Assembly: GCF_004022265.1 (NCBI RefSeq)
Contig: NZ_SAVB01000008.1
Location: 1 to 64,000 of the forward strand
Direction of reading: 5' to 3'
DNA: 64,000 nt
Source of the DNA: Paenirhodobacter ferrireducens
Lineage (GTDB): Bacteria; Pseudomonadota; Alphaproteobacteria; Rhodobacterales; Rhodobacteraceae
Notes under the pieces: generated by a model
What the model saw: only the letters and a program-made list of their open reading frames with translations
The model's database searches: none
Told to the model about the DNA's origin: nothing
Translations under genes and position numbers: made by a program
Part shown: in pieces, positions 27,750 to 35,935 of the stretch
Layout of the letters: the number at the start of each line of letters is the position of its first letter
Position numbering within the stretch: position 1 is the first letter of the stretch

Positions 27750-29114
27750 ATGACGAATTCTGGACTGCAGGACTGCCGGGCCGTTTGTGTTTTTGTTGCC
27801 GAGGACGATCTCTTGGCCAGCTGCCGCGAAATGGGGGTTCGCGGATATCTCATCGACGGCGAGGACGGGCTCGTGCTGATGACCTCGGCCGCCGACGCCG
27901 CAGCGCTTGGGGCGCGTTTCGGCACGCTCACCTTCACCCGAATGGCGCCGGTGCGAACCCGGGAATTGCCCGACGAAATCCGCCGGCTGTCTCGCAAGGT
28001 TGCGACAACATCCCGGGGCAGGATCGACGGCTGCGACGGCAAGACGAAGATCTGGGGCTGGTTCCATCCCGATCGCGTTCCCGGTCGCGAAATCCAGATC
28101 TTCCGGGGGGGCGAGCGGATTGGTGCCGTCTCGACGGATGTCTTCCGGCCAGATCTGTTCGAAGCGGGCGTCGGCGATGGTGTGGCGGGGTTCATCTGCT
28201 CTCTGCCGGATCTTGCGGTGCGGTGCGGCGATGTGACCATCCGCAATCTCGACGGCGCTCTTCTTGGCACCTGGACCGATCCGGCGCCGAGCCCGGCCCA
28301 GACGGCCACGCCGGCGGCGCCCGCGGAACGCCGTAGCGTCGCCACGACGCTTGGCGCCGGAGAGCTGCCCGGCGCCGAGGCTGCGGGGCATTACAGTGTC
28401 GATCTGGGGCGGTTCGCGCTGGATTACTTCCTGGTTCCGGGCAAGACGAAGCGGATGATCGTGTTCTCGCCGGGCTTTCTGGACGCCGGGCGGTTTCCCT
28501 ACCCCTATTTCCAGCGGATGAAATGGGCGCAGCAATTCGAGGATACCTGCGTTTTCCTCACCGATCCGACCCTGCTTCTGGGCAATACCCAGATCGGCTG
28601 GTTCATCGGTGACAGGACGACCCATTACCTGCCGGTCGTCGCGCACTATCTCGAGGCGCTTGCCGCCTCACGCGGCACCGCCCCCGCTGAGATTCTGTTC
28701 TTCGGCTCGAGCGCGGGCGGCTTTTCCTCGATCGCGCTGGCGGCGCATGTCCGGGGCGCGCGGGCCCTGGCGGTGAACCCGCAGACCAACGGGCTGAAGC
28801 TGCACAGCCCGTCGCAGCTGACGAACACGCTCCGCTCGTGCCTTGCCATCAGCTCTTTGGTCGACGCCTATGGCGAGTACAAGGACCGGTTCGTTCTCAG
28901 CGAGATGCTCCGCCGGCTGGCCTATGTGCCGCGCATGACAATCTGGCAGAACTTCTACGATCGCTATCATGTCGAGCATCACCTGCTGCCCTTCCTGCAC
29001 GAGATCAAGGACCTCGCGCCGACGGAAGAGCTGGACGTGCATATCGCGGCCCGTCCCGACGAGGGGCACGACCCGCCGAACTTGGCGGTCATCAAGCACT
29101 TGTTCTGGCCGTAG
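27750..29114 (+). CDS. Alpha/beta-hydrolase-like protein with N-terminal sugar-enzyme-associated domain
   Basis: A protein of about 454 aa. The N-terminal part (about 75-165) has IWGWFHPDRVPG, VFRPDLFEAGVGDGVAGF and LPDLA. This WGW...RPDL...GxGDGxxGF module recurs in alphaproteobacterial glycan enzymes. The C-terminal part (about 215-454) looks like an alpha/beta hydrolase: MIVFSPGFL, a nucleophile elbow FFGSSAGGFSS at about 312-322 and a final GHD near residue 440 as the likely His. Deacylation of a polysaccharide is a reasonable guess. The start is uncertain between ATG 27750 and ATG 27711; no strong ribosome binding site favours either. It ends 45 nt before a convergent sulfotransferase gene. 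Confidence 0.6.
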   Translation: MTNSGLQDCRAVCVFVAEDDLLASCREMGVRGYLIDGEDGLVLMTSAADAAALGARFGTLTFTRMAPVRTRELPDEIRRLSRKVATTSRGRIDGCDGKTKIWGWFHPDRVPGREIQIFRGGERIGAVSTDVFRPDLFEAGVGDGVAGFICSLPDLAVRCGDVTIRNLDGALLGTWTDPAPSPAQTATPAAPAERRSVATTLGAGELPGAEAAGHYSVDLGRFALDYFLVPGKTKRMIVFSPGFLDAGRFPYPYFQRMKWAQQFEDTCVFLTDPTLLLGNTQIGWFIGDRTTHYLPVVAHYLEALAASRGTAPAEILFFGSSAGGFSSIALAAHVRGARALAVNPQTNGLKLHSPSQLTNTLRSCLAISSLVDAYGEYKDRFVLSEMLRRLAYVPRMTIWQNFYDRYHVEHHLLPFLHEIKDLAPTEELDVHIAARPDEGHDPPNLAVIKHLFWP

Positions 29115-29158
29115 GGGCCGGGGCGACGCGGGACGCCGGCCGCGAGGGGGCGGTGGTG

Positions 29159-30376
29159 TCAGCTCCTGCCGCGCCGCTCGGCAAGGCGATGCTCGTATTG
29201 CTCGACCTTCTTCAGGATAAGCGGGCCATCCGGACGGGCGCGGCGGGCCAGCAACATGAGTTTATAGGCATCGCTCAGGTCAAAATCCGCAGAGATCTCC
29301 ATGCGCATGGCGAGATCCCGCAGCATGTCGGCATCTTCCAGGCGAAGGCCGCCGCTGATCAGGGCCCGCATGTAGATTGAAATCAGAAGATTGTCGATGG
29401 AATCGCTTGTTTCGACGGGGGCGCCGATCAGATGAGCGATCTTGTGCAGGCGACTCACATCCAGATCGGACAGATCGTCCAGATATTCTTCGACCCCCTG
29501 CACATCCTCGGCTTCGGAGACCTTCGGATAGGCAATACCGAATTCAGAGTTCAGGTATGAAATTTCGTCGTTTTCGGCGGGAGAGAGGGCCATCGAGAGC
29601 ATGTTCCGGTCGAGTCGCCCCCCGTCCTCTTGGCGGAACTCGTTGGCGAGCAGGGCCATGACCCTGCTGCGCGCGCCGACACGCTGCCGGCTTCCGAATG
29701 TGTTGATCGGAAGCTTGTTCAGCCGGTAGATCAGCTTCGTCGCCGCGGATGAAAGCGATTCATTCGCCCGGACCGGAGATTTGATATCAAGCCCGACAAT
29801 TTTTGCGAACCCCGTTGAGATATCGCCAAATTCGGAGATGGTCTTCTGAAAATCCCTCACGATCAAACAATCCGCCGGCAGCCCCTTGCGGAACTCATCC
29901 AGTCTGACGCGATACCGGGTTGAGATTTTTGGCAGGGATTTTGCGCCGCCCTTGATGTGTTCCTGAATCGATGATGCGGCAAAATCCTGGGGGTCCCGGA
30001 CAAATGTGAAAACCCTGACGTTCAGACCGTGCGTCCTGAAAAAAGAGATCAGGTCTCTTTTCTCCTCCTCATAGAGGGTGCTCATATCCTCGCCCGATAT
30101 GATCAGTCTTTCGTGCCGATTGTCGGAAATGTCTTTTTCGAGAATATCGAGGTATTCCGCGCGTTTTCCTTCGACCTCTGAGCGGCTTAATCCAAGTTTT
30201 CTCCAGATGTGATAATCGTATCGATTCTTTGAGAAAATCGTCGTCATCGGGATGGAGTGATTGACTTCCTGGAAGCTTGCAGAGCGGGTGGTCTGGTCCG
30301 CATACCCCTTCAGGCTTTCCTGTATCGACGACGATCCGGTCTTGTGGATGCCGATGTGCAGCAAGACTTCCTTCAT
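29159..30376 (-). CDS. Sulfotransferase-like protein
   Basis: A 405-aa protein beginning EVLLHIGIHKTGSSSIQ, a clear PAPS-loop variant at residues 2-18, followed by NVRVFTFVRDPQDFAASSIQEHI (about 125-147) in the second PAPS-binding position. Residues 260-405 are helical and of unknown role. The gene is AT-richer than its flanks, like 1952-2680 and 19238-20125, and is probably a separate import. The start is set at ATG 30376, immediately before the domain; ATG 30412 would add 12 residues. It lies downstream of the coiled-coil sulfotransferase in the same direction with about 170 nt between. Substrate unknown. Confidence 0.7.
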   Translation of the reverse strand: MKEVLLHIGIHKTGSSSIQESLKGYADQTTRSASFQEVNHSIPMTTIFSKNRYDYHIWRKLGLSRSEVEGKRAEYLDILEKDISDNRHERLIISGEDMSTLYEEEKRDLISFFRTHGLNVRVFTFVRDPQDFAASSIQEHIKGGAKSLPKISTRYRVRLDEFRKGLPADCLIVRDFQKTISEFGDISTGFAKIVGLDIKSPVRANESLSSAATKLIYRLNKLPINTFGSRQRVGARSRVMALLANEFRQEDGGRLDRNMLSMALSPAENDEISYLNSEFGIAYPKVSEAEDVQGVEEYLDDLSDLDVSRLHKIAHLIGAPVETSDSIDNLLISIYMRALISGGLRLEDADMLRDLAMRMEISADFDLSDAYKLMLLARRARPDGPLILKKVEQYEHRLAERRGRS

Positions 30377-30549
30377 GTCGGATGAACGCCCCCCGATATT
30401 CTTTCCACTCATTGACCTGCAAGCCACATGCCCTTGCAACACAAAAATGCCGCGGCATAAAAGTCCCTTTGGCCCGCGGGGCGGGCTTCGGGACACCGGC
30501 GAAGGTGAGGCGGGGGGCGCCGTCTCGTGTCGGTGCTTCTGGCGTGCAG

Positions 30550-32604
30550 TCAGCTGCGGCGAAGGTGCCTGACGATCCATCGCATGGGGGAGGTGAGGCG
30601 CCACGAGGTCGAGTGCACCAGGGCATCGTTATGGGCACTCACCGCCGAGAGCTGCTCTTTCGTCTGCTCGTAGGTTCCTGCGAGGTCTTCGATCTGTCGG
30701 CGGAGCGCCGCGAGAAGATCCGAGAGGTCCTCGGCCGCGGCAGAGACGCGCGCCGCAGGCAGGTCAAATTTCTGTGACAGGAGCCCCTGCGTCTCGGCGA
30801 GGGTGGTGCGGGCGGTCTCGATCGAGCTGCGCTGCCGATCGGCGCGGGCCCGGGCATCTTCAAGGCCCTGCTGGTACTCCAAGATGATTTTGGCGACTTC
30901 CGAAAGCTCGGTGTCGCGTTCCGCATTGGAGGCGCTGAGGGCGGAAATCTCATCCGCCTGGATCTGAACCTTGCGCTCGAGCACGCCGTGTTGCGCGGCG
31001 AGGCGGGCCACGTCCGCTTCGGCCTCGGCGAGGCGGCCCGAGGCCCGGGCCAGATCACTTTCGCGCTGTGCGAGGGTCGTCTCGCTTTCGGCAAGCCCGC
31101 TCGTCAGCGCGAGATGCTCGGTTTGCAGCCGGGCCATCTCCGCCTCACGGCGCGCGAGCTCGGCCTGGGCCGCGGTAAGGTCGCTGCGGGCGGTTGCGAG
31201 GGATTTGGTGATTTCGGAAAGCTCGGTGTCGCGGCGGTCGCGCGCAGAGCGCAGCGCGGAGATCTCCTGCGCCTGCGACTCGATCCGCAGCTCGGCCCGG
31301 GTCAGGAGGTCCTGCGTGCGGTGGAGGGCGGCGGCGGCGTCGTCGATCTCGGCCTTGCGCTGCGTCAGGATGTTCTGCGTCCGGTTCAGCTCGTCCTGCA
31401 GGGCTTTCCGTTCGCTGCTGAGCACCTCATCCCGGCGGGCCCGTTCGGCCAGTTCCGCCGTCAGCCGGTCGCGTTCCGCACTGGCGGCATTGCGCTCGGC
31501 GGTGAGGGTGTCGACGGCCTTCGCCCGCTCGGCCATCTGCGGCTCGATTTCGGCGGCCCTGGCCCGCGCGGCATTGCGCTCGGCGGTGAGGGTCTCGATG
31601 GTCTTCGCCCGCTCGGCCAGCTGCGGCTCGATCTCGGCGAGTCTGGAGCGCGATTTTTCCAGCTCCTTGGCGCGAGCATCGCCCGTGGGCGTGACCAGCG
31701 AGCCGAGCAGCACCGCGCTTTCGTCGAAGGCGTCGCGGATCTCGTCAAGACGCGCATGGTCCTTGGGATTCTCGCCGGTCTCGGCCCAGGATTGCATGAT
31801 CCTGTAGGTCTCGCGCAGCCAGCCGGACAGCAGCGGATCTTGCAGCGTTGCCTCGGGGGGCGTGCTGTGGTGCTGCAGCCCGGGTTCGATGGCGTCGCGC
31901 AGCATCGGCATGTTGACCGGCGAGAACCGCGGCCAGGAAATGCGGAGCTCGCGGCCCAGCTTTTCGGCCACGCTGCCCCAGTTGTTCAGGAGCTGGTCAT
32001 AGCTGGTAAAGGCGCGCGGCAGCCCGCGGCTGCCGGCCTCGGCGTCGAGGACATGGCGCAGCCAGAGCAGGGAGCCGTATTCCGGGGCGAAGGCATTGCG
32101 GGTGTGCAGCGAGGCCGCGACCTCGAGCGGGTTGCGGTGCGTGTGCACGACGATCGGCTGGATCTGCATCTCATCGAGCAACTCGGTCCAGAGCGGCAGG
32201 AAGCGGCAGATGCGGGGGTCCTTCAGCGCGAAGAAGCCGGAGTCGCCATATTCGGTCTCGAGGGTGGTGCGGATGCGCTCGCGGAACTCGTCGGCCTTGG
32301 GCGAGCTCAGCCAGGAGGCGGGGAAGGGGCGATAATCGTTCCAGCTGCTGCCAGCAGAGGCAAGCAGCGCCTCGTGCTGTTTGAAGAGCGGAAAGGATTC
32401 GAAGAAGCCACGCGGATTTTCATCGGCCGCGGGCATTGGCGTGGCCGGACCGTCGCAGCCAAGGGCGATGAGCAGTTCCGACAGGGCAGAGGTGCCGGAA
32501 CGGTGCATGCCAAGGATCAAGACGACCTTGCGTTTGGGCGGACTCTTTCGGGCGGAACTGCGTGCCGTGGCACCGGAAACCTTGGAACGTTTGGATGTCG
32601 TCAT
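30550..32604 (-). CDS. Sulfotransferase with long C-terminal coiled coil
   Basis: A 684-aa protein. Residues 1-about 300 are a sulfotransferase domain. It has a basic N-terminus, VVLILGMHRSGTSALSELL (about 28-46) with the PAPS loop, ENPRGFFES, DPRICRFLPLW and IVVHTHRNPLEVAASL (about 131-146). Residues about 310-640 form a continuous heptad-type coiled coil rich in Ala, Arg and Glu, including an 84-bp (28-residue) tandem repeat. The protein ends STSWRLTSPMRWIVRHLRR, a motif common at the ends of glycosyltransferases with coiled coils. I chose ATG 32604. The coil may tether the enzyme in a membrane-associated assembly; this is inference. Confidence 0.8.
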   Translation of the reverse strand: MTTSKRSKVSGATARSSARKSPPKRKVVLILGMHRSGTSALSELLIALGCDGPATPMPAADENPRGFFESFPLFKQHEALLASAGSSWNDYRPFPASWLSSPKADEFRERIRTTLETEYGDSGFFALKDPRICRFLPLWTELLDEMQIQPIVVHTHRNPLEVAASLHTRNAFAPEYGSLLWLRHVLDAEAGSRGLPRAFTSYDQLLNNWGSVAEKLGRELRISWPRFSPVNMPMLRDAIEPGLQHHSTPPEATLQDPLLSGWLRETYRIMQSWAETGENPKDHARLDEIRDAFDESAVLLGSLVTPTGDARAKELEKSRSRLAEIEPQLAERAKTIETLTAERNAARARAAEIEPQMAERAKAVDTLTAERNAASAERDRLTAELAERARRDEVLSSERKALQDELNRTQNILTQRKAEIDDAAAALHRTQDLLTRAELRIESQAQEISALRSARDRRDTELSEITKSLATARSDLTAAQAELARREAEMARLQTEHLALTSGLAESETTLAQRESDLARASGRLAEAEADVARLAAQHGVLERKVQIQADEISALSASNAERDTELSEVAKIILEYQQGLEDARARADRQRSSIETARTTLAETQGLLSQKFDLPAARVSAAAEDLSDLLAALRRQIEDLAGTYEQTKEQLSAVSAHNDALVHSTSWRLTSPMRWIVRHLRRS
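31487..31640. repeat. 84-bp tandem repeat inside the coiled-coil sulfotransferase gene
   Basis: One full 84-bp unit (31487-31570) is followed by a second partial unit from 31571 with only a few substitutions. Each encodes 28 residues, exactly four heptads, including the core AERAK-x-x-x-TLTAERNAA. The length preserves the coiled-coil register, so the repeat arose by in-frame duplication and is not a mobile element. Confidence 0.8.
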
Positions 32605-32796
32605 GTCGCTGGTATATCGCAAAAAAGAGGCCTGTGAGCAGACCCTAGCTTGGAACTGCCGTGCCGGCTACCTCTTTGCACGCTTTGCGGGCGGCGGAGA
32701 CCGGCACGGGGCAAGTCGGTTGCGCGCGCAGGGGTAACCGGATCTTTGCCCAATCGCGGAACAGTCGGCGGCAGAGCATTTGCCCGGAGAGCCCCG

Positions 32797-33840
32797 ATGA
32801 CCGACACCACCGCTAATCTCGAACTGCCACGGATCCTGCCGGCGCAGGCCCAAAAACACGTTACCCACAACGAGGCGCTGCAGTTGCTTGACGCGGCGGT
32901 GCAGCTTGTCGTGCAGGGCTTTGACGCTGTGGCGCCACCCGAGACCGGGAGCGAGGGCGAGGTCTGGGCGCTTGGTGCCGGTCCGACCGGTGCCTGGGAC
33001 GGGCAGGCCGGCAAACTCGCGTTCCGCACCGAGACGGGCTGGCTGTTCCTGACCCCGCGCGCGGGCTGGCGGGCCTGGGGCCGGACCGAGGCGGATCTGC
33101 GGATCTGGCATGGAGACGGCTGGGTGTCGCTGTTCACCGGCCGCGCCGGGCTTGGCATCAACACCGGCTTCGATGCGGTGAACCGGCTCTCGGTTGCCGC
33201 GGCGGCGACGCTTCTGACCCACGATGGGGCGGGGCATCAGCTGAAGATCAACAAGGCCGCGGCGGGCAACACAGCGTCGCTGTTGTTCCAGAGCGGCTGG
33301 TCGGGCCGGGCCGAGATGGGGCTTGCCGGCAACAACGACTTCTCGGTCAAGGTCTCGGCCGACGGCACCTCTTGGGTGACCGGTCTGACGATCTCTGCGG
33401 GCGGCATTGCGGCCCTGCCGTCCGGGGCGACGATCGGCGGGACGCGGGCCTATGCGCGGGGCAATGTCCTCGGCGCGGTGGCGCAGGCGGCGGGGGTGCC
33501 GACCGGTGCGCTGATCGAACGCGGCAGCAATGCCAACGGAGAATACGTGCGCTTTGCCGACGGCACGCAGATCTGCACCTATTCTGCGGTCGGCGCGGCA
33601 GGGCCGATCACGACGGCCGAAGGTGCGATCTGGAAGTCGACGGAATATTCCTGGACCTTCCCGGCAAGTTTTGCCGCAACCGGCAATCTTGCGGTGAACG
33701 GGTCTTTGCGCACCAGCGCGGCGGCCTGGCTCAAGGTCCGGGTGAGCGGCATCTCATCGGCGAGCGTGATGCTGTTTGCCGCAACCTCCAACGCCAACAC
33801 CTTCACCGTCGATTTCAGTGCCATCGGCCGCTGGTACTGA
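32797..33840 (+). CDS. DUF2793 / phage tail-fibre-like protein
   Basis: A 347-aa protein. Residues 1-about 125 match the DUF2793 pattern: LPRILPAQAQKHVTHNEALQLLDAAVQLVV, then VWALGAGPTGAWDGQAGKLAF and GWLFLTPRAGWRAW. The C-terminal part has GSNANGEYVRFADGTQICTY (about 248-267), a segment common at the tips of phage tail fibres. There is no signal peptide. GGAG lies upstream of ATG 32797. From memory, related proteins serve as head spikes of the Rhodobacter gene transfer agent, which bind capsule; this link needs checking. It is followed 16 nt later by a small gene. No phage structural genes surround it; it stands beside the capsule exporter. Confidence 0.75.
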   Translation: MTDTTANLELPRILPAQAQKHVTHNEALQLLDAAVQLVVQGFDAVAPPETGSEGEVWALGAGPTGAWDGQAGKLAFRTETGWLFLTPRAGWRAWGRTEADLRIWHGDGWVSLFTGRAGLGINTGFDAVNRLSVAAAATLLTHDGAGHQLKINKAAAGNTASLLFQSGWSGRAEMGLAGNNDFSVKVSADGTSWVTGLTISAGGIAALPSGATIGGTRAYARGNVLGAVAQAAGVPTGALIERGSNANGEYVRFADGTQICTYSAVGAAGPITTAEGAIWKSTEYSWTFPASFAATGNLAVNGSLRTSAAAWLKVRVSGISSASVMLFAATSNANTFTVDFSAIGRWY

Positions 33841-33856
33841 GCGAAAGGAGCCTGAC

Positions 33857-34132
33857 ATGTTTCTCATCACCCTGAGCCCGATGCGCCGCGACGACACGCT
33901 GACGGTCTCTGTCGCCGGCGATGTTCTGGTGCTGAACGGTGTGGCGCTCGATCTCGGCGCCTACACCGCAGATCCTGAGGCGCCGCATGACTGGATCGTC
34001 GGTCAGCCGGTACAGGATGGGGGTCTCTGGCACCTGACGCTGGTCTTGCCGCATGGCACGGATGCCTCGGAGCAGACGCGGTTTCCGCCACCGATCACGG
34101 TGACGGCGGACGGGCCCGTTGCGCTGAGTTGA
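33857..34132 (+). CDS. Small protein paired with the DUF2793 protein
   Basis: A 91-aa protein that I do not recognise. It starts FLITLSPMRRDDTLTVSVAGDVLVLNGVALDLG, has GQPVQDGGLWHLTLVLPHG in the middle and ends PPITVTADGPVALS. It is beta-rich, acidic and without a signal peptide or membrane segment, resembling small proteins encoded next to phage tail fibres. AAGGAG sits six nt before ATG 33857, and the spacing of 16 nt to the DUF2793 gene implies co-expression. It could be a chaperone or accessory subunit of that protein. It converges with the next gene nine nt later. Confidence 0.6.
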   Translation: MFLITLSPMRRDDTLTVSVAGDVLVLNGVALDLGAYTADPEAPHDWIVGQPVQDGGLWHLTLVLPHGTDASEQTRFPPPITVTADGPVALS

Positions 34133-34141
34133 GCCGCCGCG

Positions 34142-35002
34142 TCAGGGCGTGAAAAGCCGCACTCCCGTGCCGGGATCCGCCGTGCGGTGGCGCAGCGCGG
34201 CGAGGTCGCGGGCCTCGATGGCCTGCAACAGGCTGCGTTCTCGCGCATCCCAGGGATCGAAGCCGGGCCGGCCGGCCGTGCGCGGCAGCGCCGTCGCCGT
34301 CGCCTTCACCTGGTCCGGACCGACCGGCCCCACTTCGGCCTGCGCGGCGATCGCGTCGAGCGCGGCCTGCGAAAAGCCCGGACGCTCGATCCCCTCGTGC
34401 AGGGTGAAGGAGGCGGGGGCGAGGCCGGTGATCTCGGCCAGAAGCTGCGCCTCCCGCCCGGGCAGGTCCTCGGCGCGATAGAGCAGCATCGGGCTTTCGG
34501 GGAAGGCCGCGCACAGCCGTTCGACCAGCGGCAGCCAGCTCATCGCCTCGGGAGGCCAGCGCAGGAAGGCGCGGAACGGCCGGAACGGCGTCGATTTCAG
34601 GGTCTCGCAATAGAGCGAGGGCAAGAAGCCCGCGAAGCCGCGCAGCCCCAGCACCAGAAGCGGGGCGCGCAGCCCGAGGTGGCGCGCCACGATCTGCGCG
34701 CGTTCCGCGCCTTGCGGATAGAGCCCGGCCGGGGTCACCACGTCCTGCACCAGGGCAAGGATGTTCTCGTCGAAGACGAGGCGGCGCGGGCCGGCGGGGA
34801 AGCTTTCGGCCGGGGCGGGGGGCTCGGGGTGGCCGGCATGCAGCAGTGGCCGCGTCCAGGCGGAGCGGAACGATTCCAGTCCGACCCAGCCCACGCCAGC
34901 CGCCCGCAGGGCCTGCTGCGAGCGGTCGAGCGACTTCTGCAGGAAGGTGGTGCCGGTCTTGTGCAGGCCGAGCCAGAGAATGTCACGCGGCATCAAATCC
35001 AT
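34142..35002 (-). CDS. Sulfotransferase-like protein
   Basis: A 286-aa protein with ILWLGLHKTGTTFLQKSL near the start, a typical PAPS-loop sequence, and LLVLGLRGFAGFLPSLY (about 110-126) at the expected second PAPS-contact position, though the usual Arg-Asp-Pro pattern is not kept. The middle contains LPLVERLCAAFPESPMLLYRAEDLPG, common in this group. The start is ATG 35002 with AAGG and a five-nt spacer; ATG 34993 is possible. It lies directly downstream (30 nt) of the capsule exporter permease gene and may be transcribed with it, which supports a role in capsule sulfation. Confidence 0.65.
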   Translation of the reverse strand: MDLMPRDILWLGLHKTGTTFLQKSLDRSQQALRAAGVGWVGLESFRSAWTRPLLHAGHPEPPAPAESFPAGPRRLVFDENILALVQDVVTPAGLYPQGAERAQIVARHLGLRAPLLVLGLRGFAGFLPSLYCETLKSTPFRPFRAFLRWPPEAMSWLPLVERLCAAFPESPMLLYRAEDLPGREAQLLAEITGLAPASFTLHEGIERPGFSQAALDAIAAQAEVGPVGPDQVKATATALPRTAGRPGFDPWDARERSLLQAIEARDLAALRHRTADPGTGVRLFTP

Positions 35003-35032
35003 TCCCGCCTTGCCCTGCGCCGGCCCGACCCG

Positions 35033-35848
35033 TCAGGTGCTCAGGATGTCCTTGTGATAGCGCATGAGCAGTACCAGCCCGAGCGCGCACAGGGCCAGCC
35101 CGACCGCCACCACATAGGCCGTCGAGACATAGGTGGCCTTGTACATCGGGTAGAAGCCGCGTCGCATCAGGCCGATGACGTGAAAAAGCGGGTTGTACCA
35201 GAGGACCTGCTGCACGGCGTGGGGCAGTCGCTCCATCAGCATCAGCACGCCCGAGGCCAGGAACAGCGGCCGGGTGATGATCGACCAGATCATGCTCCAG
35301 GCCGGGTAGAGGCCCGACAGCAGGCAGTTCATCAAGCCGACCCCAAGCCCCAGGAAGGCGGCCAGAGCCAGAGCTGTGAGGATCGGGCCGAAGCTGAGCA
35401 CCGAGCCGGTCTTGGCGATGATCAGGATGCCGGTGAACAGCAGACTGATGACCATGAGGTTGGTCAATGTGTTCAGGATGAACCGGGCGAGCGCCGCGTC
35501 GAGCCAGGTCACGCTTGGATAGCGCAGCAGCGGGCGCGAGAAGTTCAGGGAGTTGGCGATCGAGTTGGCCACGCTGTTGTAAAGCGTGAAGGGCATCATG
35601 CCGGTGGCATAGAACAGGATGAAACTGTTGCCCAGAGCGGGCGAACGCACGAGCAGCGAGAACCCCGCCGCAAGCACCAGAGTGCCGCCCAGTGGCTCGA
35701 GGATTGCCCAGAGATAGCCCCCCGGAGAGCGCCCGTAACGGGTCGACATCTCCCGCAGCATCAAAGCGATGATCGTGCGCAAGGTGGCGAAGTGGCGCGT
35801 TTGCACCCGGCTTGGCACGTTCGGGGGGGAGATGTCTGTGGAGGGCAT
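35033..35848 (-). CDS. kpsM: ABC-2 type polysaccharide export permease (KpsM/Wzm-like)
   Basis: A 271-aa integral inner-membrane protein, the membrane half of an ABC exporter moving capsular polysaccharide to the periplasm. After a short cytosolic N-terminus it has LRTIIALMLREMSTRYGRSPGGYLWAI, the signature cytoplasmic segment of KpsM-type permeases, followed by about six hydrophobic helices (for example SVLSFGPILTALALAAFLGLG and the final VVAVGLALCALGLVLLM). The segment VLWYNPLFHVIGLMRRGFY near the C-terminus is also characteristic. Length is normal for the family. It is divergent from the kpsE-like gene across 87 nt, and the ATPase subunit is encoded just beyond that. Confidence 0.88.
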   Translation of the reverse strand: MPSTDISPPNVPSRVQTRHFATLRTIIALMLREMSTRYGRSPGGYLWAILEPLGGTLVLAAGFSLLVRSPALGNSFILFYATGMMPFTLYNSVANSIANSLNFSRPLLRYPSVTWLDAALARFILNTLTNLMVISLLFTGILIIAKTGSVLSFGPILTALALAAFLGLGVGLMNCLLSGLYPAWSMIWSIITRPLFLASGVLMLMERLPHAVQQVLWYNPLFHVIGLMRRGFYPMYKATYVSTAYVVAVGLALCALGLVLLMRYHKDILST

Positions 35849-35935
35849 CGCACAAATTGTTGTTCTGGTTTTTCAGGCCCTCATTATGTAGAATAAGCTG
35901 CGCAAGATCAATTCCGGCGGCACCTGGATAATAGT
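35849..35935. promoter_or_regulatory. Divergent region between kpsM-like and kpsE-like genes
   Basis: This 87-nt AT-richer gap separates the two exporter transcription units and should hold both start sites. I cannot fix boxes with confidence. It contains TTGTTC followed 19 nt later by TATGTA on the plus strand, a weak candidate pair for the kpsET side. Confidence 0.35.

Noticed and set aside
26499-28646. A 715-codon minus-strand open frame over the sulfotransferase and hydrolase genes
   Set aside because: No recognisable domain and it covers two well-supported plus-strand genes; a by-product of high GC.
31487-31640. Tandem repeat considered as a CRISPR array
   Set aside because: Only two units, no spacers, and the units encode in-frame heptads of a coiled coil.
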